Positions 56,090-64,000 of a DNA stretch of 64,000 nt are shown here, piece after piece; positions within the stretch are counted from its first letter, which is position 1, and each line of letters begins with the position of its first letter. Source of the DNA: Rehmannia glutinosa (Eukaryota > Streptophyta > Magnoliopsida > Lamiales > Orobanchaceae); assembly GCA_016081115.2 (NCBI GenBank), contig CM071924.1:95246616-95310615 (forward strand), in the 5' to 3' direction. The notes under the pieces were generated by a model, which saw nothing but the letters and a program-made list of their open reading frames with translations, was not told where the DNA came from and searched no databases. A program made the translations under genes and the position numbers.

Positions 56090-57240
56090 CCTTGATTTGG
56101 CTAAAATCCGGAGACGTGTGTAGATCAGGATTGGGATTAGGTCGTGGTTGGCCTTGATTTCCCCCAACCGAAAGTAGGATGTTGTCGCCACCCAGGATTA
56201 TATGTGTTCGTAAGGATTACTTGGGTAATTTCGCCTTGATTCCCAACGTAATTAGCATGTTCGGCGTGAGGTATTGTGTGTGGACACCCGATGATTATGC
56301 AATCCTCCGCAAGTTTCACAAGATAAAACATGCGGTGGTGGTGGTTTAGGAGAGCCGCTAGATCGTCGATATTTTGGGTCAATGCTTCGACTTTGTGCGA
56401 CGACGAGCGAACTACCGATCTGCATTATACACACCAACCGACCTGTTAGTTTTACCTCATATGGATTGCCATTGGTAGTCGTTCATGGCCATTCCCTCAA
56501 TCAAATCTCGAGCGCTTCGGCGTTTTGTTATTAAGAGTTCCCCGCCGCCATTTGATCGATCATTTGTCTTGCTGTTGCAGAAAGTAGCCCATTATAAAAT
56601 GTTTGGACTTGCATCCAAATAGGTAGGCCATGGTGTGGGCATTTCCGCAACAATTCTTTGAATCTCTCCCAAGTGTCGTACAAAGGTCTCGTCATCTTCT
56701 TGAGTGAATGAAGAGAGTTCATTCCTCAATCGTGCGATTTTTGGCCGGTGGAAAATATTTCAAAAGGAACTTTCCGCCATGATGTTCCACGTTGTAATCG
56801 TTCCTTTGGCAAAGTATTTAGCCATTGTTTAGCCGGCCCGAAGAGTAAATGGGAATAGGCGTAAAACGGATGGCATCATCGAGACCCCATTTATTTTGAA
56901 TGTATCGCAAATTTCAAGGAAATTCGCGATATGATTATTTGGATCTTCGTCCGGTGAGTCGTCGAATTGAACAAATTGTTGCACCATTTGAATGACATTC
57001 GGTTTGATTTGAAATTATTGGCCGCAACAATGGGCCTTACGATACTAGAGCGATGTGCCGTCCCATAGGCCGCTTAGCGTAGTCGTACATGGTTCTTTGT
57101 TGTTCATCCGCCATATCGGGATCCTTGCTTTCGTTAGTATCCTCCTCGTGGGTCCGTACTAATACTTTCCTCTCGTGTTGCTACCGCGGTCTCCCGCTTC
57201 CAAATTCGGACGAGTAGGCATGCCTTTGTAGTAAACAAGG
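56090..57240 (-). pseudogene. gypsy gag, right copy, with zinc knuckle
   Basis: The start MADEQQ-type ATG is near 57114. The gag core includes YDTWERFKELLRKCPHHGLP and IWMQVQTFYNGLLSATARQM (56531-56722). The zinc-knuckle region (VLSCETCGGLHNHRV) follows near 56305-56330, then TYNPGWRQHPTFGWG at about 56160-56205. Frame changes occur every 100-200 bases, mostly one base. The same gag appears at 50887-51640. Confidence 0.8.
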
Positions 57241-57372
57241 AGGATAAGTATAATCCAAGACTTACAAAGATAGATACCTAGAAAGACAATTGATGAAAAT
57301 AAAAAAAATGATTAAATTAACAAAAATAAGGTGTTCTTAATATTACAATCCCCGGCAACGGCGCCAAAAACT

Positions 57373-59070
57373 TGATGGCTCAAAAGCTACCTTTAAAACC
57401 GTAGGCAAGTGCACCTATCGTTTTATAGTATAGATTATTGAGTACCGAGTGTCATTCCCACGAGGATTGTAAGTACTAATAATTACCGTCTTTTTGTTAT
57501 TTAATCTAACAATTTTCAGAGTTTTTTGTTTGATGAAAAAGGAAAACAAATTATAAATTATAAAAAATGAAGTAAAATTTGTAGAATAAGAAATCAAGAG
57601 ATAAAAGTGTGTTTGAATGTAAATCCCTCTAGAATGTTTTTGTGATTTGACAAGTTAAAAGATTCAACCATAAGCCCTTAAGTAAAAACCAACCTCTTTT
57701 AATAAAATCTCATGTCTTGTGGACCGTAGAAATTCCCAATTTAAGTTAAACCCTTTCTCAAGGCGAAAAACTTCTAATCTCAAGTTGATTAACTGAAATC
57801 TCTTTCTAGTTAAAACCCCCAAGACAACATTATAACGATTTGTGAATTCCCATATTAGGTTTGACCCTAATCCAAAAGATTTATGCCGTCCTATATCTAG
57901 GATTGCATGCAACTCTTTTCACTTATATAGGTTCTATTTCACCATGAATCTCTCGATTTCCCGGATGAAAAATAAACTTCAAATCAATATTGCGCATATA
58001 TCAATTCGAATGAACGAAGCATAATATAAGTGAATCACACAAAATATGAAGATTTTATTAAAAACATACACACCTTAATCACAAATCCATTCTAGAGTTC
58101 ATTACATTCAAACACTAGGAGTTTAGCTACACATGATTTTGACCAAAGAATAAATTACACAAGAAGATTTAAGTATTGTAGACATGGTGTACTTATCTTT
58201 CTCAAAATCTCAATTGACTTCTTTCTTGATTGATGATGTTGCTCCAAGCCTTCTTCTCCAATATTGCCCCAAGCTTTCTCCTCCAAGACCCTTGATCCCA
58301 ATTCTACTTAATGAAATGAATACAATGAATATTTCTGAATATCTAATGAATGCCTCTCCCAACTTCAACCTCGCTTTTATAGCAAAACCAATACATTGAT
58401 AGTACTCTCTTTTGTTAAACAATTGCCTCCATTTTCCTTGTTGGTTGGTGAATTCTTGTATTTAAGTGATGAGGAGGGGACATGGAGACATGTTTAACAA
58501 AGTAGGGTGTTAAAAGTGTACAAAAGTTGCCAAAATGGGTTGGTTGGTGAGTTTTCCCCAAATTCCGCAAAGAAAAGTTGCAAAAAGAGGTCCCCACACG
58601 CCCGTGTCGCCCAGAACAACGGGCCGTCTGTTTTTATCACACACAGGGGACTCGGGAAACATGGTCGTGCTCCCCAACACGGCCAGGCCGTGTCTCGGAC
58701 ACGGCCGTGTTGGGGAACACGGCCTGGCCGTGTCGGGAAATTTTTTTGTGCGAGAAAATCGAGTTTTTAGCTCCCGTGAACACGGCCGTGTTGCCCGACA
58801 CCCGCTGCCCGTGTTGGACCAAAAAGGCCCCGAAATGACGTTTGGCTTGGAATTTCGAGCGTTTTGCATCCTTAAACTCCCGGTATGTTTTGACATGAAT
58901 CCATGGTCCGAAATTCACCAAAATTAGCCCCAAATGGTCAATCTACATCAATAAAAACACCTCGGAGTAATATGAACTATGTACAATCAAAAATTTATAA
59001 AACTAACAATAAAATAACTCGAATACTACTCAAATATACACATAAAACATGCATAAAAAGACCCTTATCA
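57373..59070 (-). repeat. gypsy LTR, right copy (1,698 bp)
   Basis: Same length and ends as 51765-53462. Differences are mainly 1-3 base indels. It is the 5' LTR of the element, next to primer site TGGCGCCGTTGCCGGGG (about 57350-57366). Confidence 0.88.
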
Positions 59071-60606
59071 GGTATTATTTGTTTCCCACTAGTTTCTCTA
59101 ATTTTATTTCTAACCTTTTCTCCTAAGAGAGTTGGTAATCCTGTAAGGAATTTTTCTTTCCAAAATGGCTGATTAGAATCTTCTCTAAGCATTATTCTAG
59201 TTAGAAAAGTATTTTTATAATATTGAAAATCACTAAGTTTTCTACATCTAAGATTTGCTAGTAATTCAATATTTTTATCTTTTAAATGTGAGGGATCTCC
59301 TATGAAATGTAAAGAAATAGTAAGAATTAACCTAGCAACGGCATCTTGTTGAGGGTTTCCTTCATCATCTAAAATTGGTATATCATCTTCATCAGTTTTA
59401 ATAACATCTATAATTTCTTCTTGTTGTTGATTTGTGAGATAATAATCCCACCATCCTTTTAACTGACCTGAGAACCCTGCTATAAGAATTTCAGCGATGG
59501 TTTTATCATGGGTTCCGTTTTGTGTTTTATAAGCATTTGCTGCCATGGTCATTTGTTGAAGCATACTAAGAATTTCATACTCTGTTTTTCCATCAATGTT
59601 CCAATCATAAACAGAAGAGGCATTAAAACGGGATTGAGATAATAGTTTTATAATGTTTAAATCTGGAGAAGGAACTATTTGTAAATTTTGTGGTTGGTTC
59701 CAAACAAGTTTATTAATTTTTTGAGTAGGTTTTTGAAATTGTTCTAATGCATCACTCAAATCAGAATCTTGTCTAATAGTATTTATTTTAAGATCTGAAG
59801 TTGGAGTATCAGGAACATTTGGCTCAAATGGTTGGCTAGAGCTACTAGTCATAGGACCTATTTTACTAAATTGATCTTGTATAGCTTTAATAAATTGATT
59901 TATTATCCCGCATATTTTAAGACTATTTTTAGAAATCGATAAGGTTTAAAATGGATTTTTAAGTTTATTATCCGAGGAATCTATAGTTATAGAAGGTTGT
60001 TTTTTGAATATGTCTTTCTATCTGTCAAGTTGTTTTCCTATGGTATTTAAATTGGTATTAGTATAATTATTCTGTACAACTATATTTGTTTTATCACAAA
60101 CTCCTGGAGTTTTAATAGGAATAGCATCAATTTGTTGATTTAGAACATTAAGTTTTATCCCTTGAAAAGGAGGATGATTTGATTGAATTTTTCTAGAATC
60201 ACTTATGGTTTCCCATTCTGGTGTTTTATTTCTAATGGTAACTGGATTAACATATTTATTAAAAGGGAAATCAATGGAATTTTCTGAACATATAATTCAA
60301 ACCAATCAAAGAATAAAATATGAATTTTATGTTTATTTACTTAATTCATAAAATTTTTCTTGTATTTGTTTTCTAATTTTTAAAAGTTTTCAAAAAACCA
60401 CATTCTTTTTCTAAATTGTTTTGAATAAAAATCATCATGAAAGAATTTTTATCAACTTGGAATTCCTTTTCTATGACATTTAATTCATTAATTGATTCAA
60501 AAGGTTTTGAAAGTTGATGTTGGGAAATTTATTGTTTAGATTTTGATGAATGCCATGTAAAACTTAAACTAGGAAGTTGGCACCCCATTTTTGTTGTAAA
60601 CTGCAT
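59071..60606 (-). pseudogene. caulimovirid-like (endogenous pararetrovirus) capsid/Gag-type ORF fragment
   Basis: The best frame starts at 59852 (MTSSSSQPFEP) and includes a GWWDYYLTNQQQ motif and an FWKEKFLTGLP motif. It is cut by the gypsy LTR at 59070. Further upstream, 59853-60600 continues with related coding in broken frames (NKYVNPVTIRNKTPEWET; SWHSSK-type near 60550). To my knowledge this pattern is widespread in plant genomes as endogenous caulimovirid-like polyproteins (movement/capsid region). A Ty3-like gag relative is the alternative. No protease or RT is present, and several stops occur. Only a fragment; not an infectious unit. Confidence 0.6.
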
Positions 60607-62045
60607 TGTAACAAATAGGGTTGGTCAAGCTGAGTTAAGTCAGTTGTGCCTAAACATGCAAGAAGACAACCGGGAGACTAGAAGGAAGACTCATTGCGAG
60701 ACAACCGAGTATGGCAAAGAGAAGACGGGGAACTCGATCAAGGTGCAGTGAGATGCGGTGAGTAAAGTATCAGTCAAGTCAACTCAAGATAGCCAAGTCT
60801 CAAGTTGAAGTGCGGAAGAGTCATCCATGATTGAAAGTGACTCTAAGTCACCTGGGGAAAACAAGGAAATGCAGTCAAGTCGACATAACTGAAAGAGATC
60901 CGTTGCACAGAAATCAAGAGAATTACTTAAACAAGTAATACCTCCATGCTACATTTCTCGAAGTGCTCAGTCCCAGAAGCGTGCAAGGGGAATGAACCAA
61001 TGGGAAGCACTACACCGTGTTAGAACTCAAAAGTTGGAGAACAATTCATACGAGGAAGTGGCAACTCCAAGGACTGCAACAAGACAAGCCAACGACCACA
61101 AGCGACTTTCAAAAATAAGCTTATCTCTTCAACGGGCAGATTTTTGAAAGATCACTATAAAAGGCTGAGGAATGACTCTGAGTAAAAAGGAGCCTTGACT
61201 ACCTGAATCACGAACATTTCAAGAAAACATTTTTAATATTCTCAAATCATTCAAGATTAATCCTCAAGCCTACATCACGAAGAAAATCAATCCAACACTC
61301 ACCGTGAAGGAAAGATAGCTTCAATCGGTTGAAGAGGAAACCTTTGAAGAAAAGGGTCTACATTCCAAGAGAATTGTAGAAAGGTTCAAGGTCGAACCGG
61401 GTCTCAAGTTTTTGGAGGGATTCGTGATCAAATCCAAAGAGCTTGAGCAAGTGAGTCGTAGTAGCAAGGCAACCGCCCCGTGAAGAAGCCGAGTCGCACG
61501 AGAAGCCAATTGCGTGACCAAGGCATCTCCATCGAGTCCCAAAGGATCAAGTCATTTTGTGTGATCAAGACAGATCCGGACTATTACCACTTTGTATCTC
61601 GATCAATACTTAGTGGATTCCTCCAAGAGTTGGAGAAGAGATCTTCGAACCTCTATAAAATCTTATAGTGTCATTTACATTTCAAAGACTTTAATTCCCG
61701 CATCTTAAATGTTTAACTCGCGATAAATTTGCTATCCACTTGATAATCCCTAAGTACTAAAACTAAGTATTAAATCTTTACTAAATCAATTTTAAGGGTG
61801 TAAAGTCTTCCAATAAAACAAACAAAGCTTGATTGAGCTAATTGATCTTAACAAGTGAGTTATTCTATCAACACGGCTCGAATGAGTGCTGAAAGTGACT
61901 AACTCTTGATTAACTAAATTGGCTATCCACCAAGGACACACAGATTGTGTAGTATCAACTCGAACTTTAAAAAGGACTAAATCAAAAAGTTGGTAAGGTT
62001 TATTCAACCCCTTCTAAACCTTACACTCACACCCTGGGACCTACA
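60607..62045 (+). repeat. 5' LTR of a SIRE/Maximus-like copia element (boundaries approximate)
   Basis: The proposed LTR begins TGTAACAAATAGGG and ends GGGACCTACA two bases before the primer site. A promoter-like CACTATAAAAGGCTGAG lies at 61154-61170 with about 880 bp of leader after it. A length near 1.4 kb fits the lineage. The second LTR is outside the window, so the left boundary is inferred from TG...CA ends only. Confidence 0.6.
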
Positions 62046-62047
62046 AG

Positions 62048-62061
62048 TGGTATCGTAGTCG
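62048..62061 (+). promoter_or_regulatory. degenerate tRNA-Met primer binding site
   Basis: TGGTATCGTAGTCG, compared with the usual TGGTATCAGAGC, two bases after the LTR end. Confidence 0.6.
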
Positions 62062-62177
62062 TTGGTTCATTGAGCCTTCCAGATGATTCGGTTACTCGAA
62101 CTAGATCTCCAAATTTCTCAAAGTCTGTTTTAGTACTTAAATTTTCAAAACTCCTTAAAGCATCAAAAGTTATTATT

Positions 62178-64000
62178 ATGGAAGCAAATTTGACATGCAT
62201 CCCTATGTTCACAATTGAAGAATTTGATGATTGGAAAATTTGTATGCGGAGCTCATATATCAACATTACATGATGAGATGTGGATAGTGATAGAGGATGG
62301 GCCACTACAAATTTTAAAAGTGAACACAATTTGTAAGGAGATCTCTGAGGCGAAGAGGATGTTGCTCCTATACCACCTATGGTTGAAAAACCAAGGATCT
62401 GAATGGACAAATGATGACGAGAAAAAGATATAACTGGACAATGTGGCCAAGGACATCCTTTACAAAATCTTGGACAAAGCCATGTTCAATAAAGTCAAAT
62501 CATGCAAAACGGCTAAAGAAATTTGGGACAAGCTAACATTGATTTGTGAAGGCTCGAGCAAATCAAGGAAAATAAATTATCAAATGGTCAGACAAAAATT
62601 CGAGAATTTCAAAATGATCGCAGGAGAGAACCACGGATCAACTTGATGCTCGGTTCACGAAATTACCAACGAGCTATATGCTCTTGGAAAAAGAATATAC
62701 ACGTATGAAATGTATGAAAATCCTAAAAAGTCTCAAATTTGAATGGGAAATGAAGGTCATGGCACTAAGACATTCCATGGACCTATCAAAGACATCCAAC
62801 CATGAGCTATTCTCGGACCTCAAAGCCTACGAATTTGAGCCGAGAAGAAGAAAAGACCAGGAAGAGACAATTGTACCCAAAACAACCGCTTCTAATTGTT
62901 AAGGATGGCAAGAGAGCCGAGGTCAAAGTCATTGACCGGAGGAAATAGCCATGTTGGTTAAAAGGTTCAACAAGTTATTCAATAAGAACTACAAGAGAGG
63001 CAAGGGCGAATCCTCCGAGAAGACACTCGGCTCCTCCAAGTCAAGGGAAGATAGGCCAACCAAGAGAACAGATCATCAAAAAGTCAATATCGAGGGTCGA
63101 CAATCCAAGAATGGAAAGAGTGATCAAAAGGTTGAATATCTATCTTTGAACCAGAGGCAACCGGGTCACTATGCCATTAATTGCCCGTATCCTCGTAGTC
63201 AACAAATACAGGGAATGAAGAAGAAAGAAAAGTCTTTAGAGAAAGAAGACAAGAAAAGAAAAGGGCAATGTTGGTGCAGAGATCGCCGAGACACCAAGTC
63301 AAGAGACATATTTGACTCTAGAGAGTAGTGAAGCCGACTACTCAAGTGACTGAAGAAGAAGCCTTGATCCGTCTCGATGTCCAAGGAACAAGACCAACCC
63401 GACCAAGAAGATGAGGTACACTCGACTCATCACACTCAGTATTCTAGTGATAGTGATCGTGACACACACACTTCATCACCCACTCGATCTTTATGATTCA
63501 TTAGGCAAAATGATGAAAGATTTTGAACACATTAAATCCTCACACACACTACTAAATGAGGAAAACAAACCTACTAAGAGCCAAAACTCACGGTGACTAA
63601 GGAGCCGAGTACTCTAAGTCAAATAGCCGATGAGAATAAAAGTTTAAAGGCTGAAAATGCCAAGCTAATAGCGTAAATAGCTGCCATAGAAAAGAGGGAG
63701 AATGACCTCAAAAATGTGATTGCCTCATTCACTAAGGCATCTAAGTCATTGGATGATCTTATCATGAGCTAAAGAGAATGTGGAGACAAGACAAAGCTTA
63801 GGATTCAATTCCTATGTGCTATGTCAAGCTCCAAAAGTGATTTTGGAAAAAGGATCTTCAAGCAATGAAGTATCTCAAAATCCAAAACTCCAAATGGTGC
63901 ACACACATTTATTCCAAAGCACAATTACAAGCAAACCGGCATTGGTTATAAAGGAAAAGGAAAAAACCGAGTTGAGTGTCTTTGAGAGGACAGTGAGAAG
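62178..64000 (+). pseudogene. copia gag (SIRE-type), frameshifted
   Basis: Starts MEANLTCIPMFTIEEFDDW at 62178 and continues DNVAKDILYKILDKAMFNKV, CKTAKEIWDKLTLICEGSSK, SLKFEWEMKVMALRHS and FSDLKAYEFE. A Lys/Ser-rich basic region at 62951-63300 holds a damaged CCHC knuckle (GHYAINCPYP; its first Cys pair is replaced). Coding-like acidic and Ser-rich sequence continues to the edge. Frameshifts at about 62255, 62430, 62645 and 62900 and later stops make it non-functional as written. Confidence 0.82.

Larger units (their letters stand above)
51765..59070 (-). mobile_element. Athila/Tat-like Ty3/gypsy element with deleted RT-RNaseH-integrase
   Basis: On the minus strand: 5' LTR 57373-59070, primer site, gag, aspartic protease, a short end-of-pol segment, a long non-coding region, polypurine tract (AAGTTGGAGGTGGTT), 3' LTR 51765-53462. 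About 3 kb of pol expected between protease and the pol end is missing at about 54990-55020, so the element is non-autonomous. The right LTR abuts the caulimovirid-like ORF at 59071. Confidence 0.82.
60607..64000 (+). mobile_element. SIRE/Maximus-like Ty1/copia element, 5' part
   Basis: LTR, primer-like site TGGTATCGTAGTCG (62048) and gag of the UBN2 type, running off the right edge. Protease, integrase and RT lie beyond the window. It borders the caulimovirid-like fragment on its left. Confidence 0.78.

Noticed and set aside
1..64000. Bacterial-type features such as operons, Shine-Dalgarno sites or CRISPR arrays
   Set aside because: All recognisable genes are plant nuclear genes or plant transposons with introns, LTRs and TIRs; none of these features fit.

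Overview
This is plant nuclear DNA, almost certainly from a eudicot. The evidence is intron-containing genes with plant-specific products (DWARF27-like carotenoid isomerase, trichome-birefringence-like acyltransferase, PMEI-like inhibitor), AT-rich intergenic DNA, and a dense nest of plant transposons: Ty1/copia, Ty3/gypsy Athila/Tat-like, CACTA, hAT and MULE MITEs, Helitrons, SINEs and a caulimovirid-like ORF. I cannot name the species; an asterid is only a guess. No rRNA gene, intact tRNA gene, operon or CRISPR array was seen.

Layout. 1-2150: gag and integrase of a TNT1/Tork-like copia element on the minus strand, running off the left edge. 3.2-4.75 kb: LTR-like DNA and an unrecognised degraded ORF. 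5224-5824: a PMEI/invertase-inhibitor-like gene with one frameshift, followed by about 4 kb of a diverged ~155-bp tandem repeat. 10383-15917: a structurally complete minus-strand copia element (TSD TCACC) carrying a 606-bp GC-ended hAT-like MITE. 17.5-17.95 kb: two exons of a TBL gene, cut off by a 4,076-bp non-autonomous CACTA element (17977-22052, TSD GGA). 22.4-23.3 kb: CACTA and copia fragments.

23.5-47.7 kb: a tandem duplication of a DWARF27-like gene. Copy 1 (24054-26266) keeps exons 1-3 and is then lost at a junction with a MULE-MITE end and a truncated copia element (26395-30040). Copy 2 (31799-47691) has all seven recognisable exons spread over 15.9 kb. Its introns hold a 2.4-kb AT-rich insert, two related Helitrons (one containing a full copia element that itself contains a hAT MITE), another hAT MITE and a possible solo LTR. 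Because the copies are paralogous, several insertions in one copy have a visible empty site in the other, which orders events after the duplication.

47.7-64 kb: gene-free repeat DNA. It includes a CACTA-like left end, (TA)n tracts, a minus-strand Athila/Tat-like gypsy element with two 1,698-bp LTRs and a deleted RT-RNaseH-integrase, a second partial gag joined to the same LTR, a caulimovirid-like coat/Gag-type ORF fragment on the minus strand, and the LTR plus gag of a SIRE/Maximus-like copia element running off the right edge.

The few host genes are unrelated: plastid carotenoid metabolism, wall-polysaccharide acylation and apoplastic enzyme inhibition. Every one carries a break. Differences between the two gypsy copies at 51-53 and 56-59 kb are mostly 1-2 base indels in homopolymers, which suggests residual long-read consensus errors, so single-base frameshifts here should be verified before genes are called dead.
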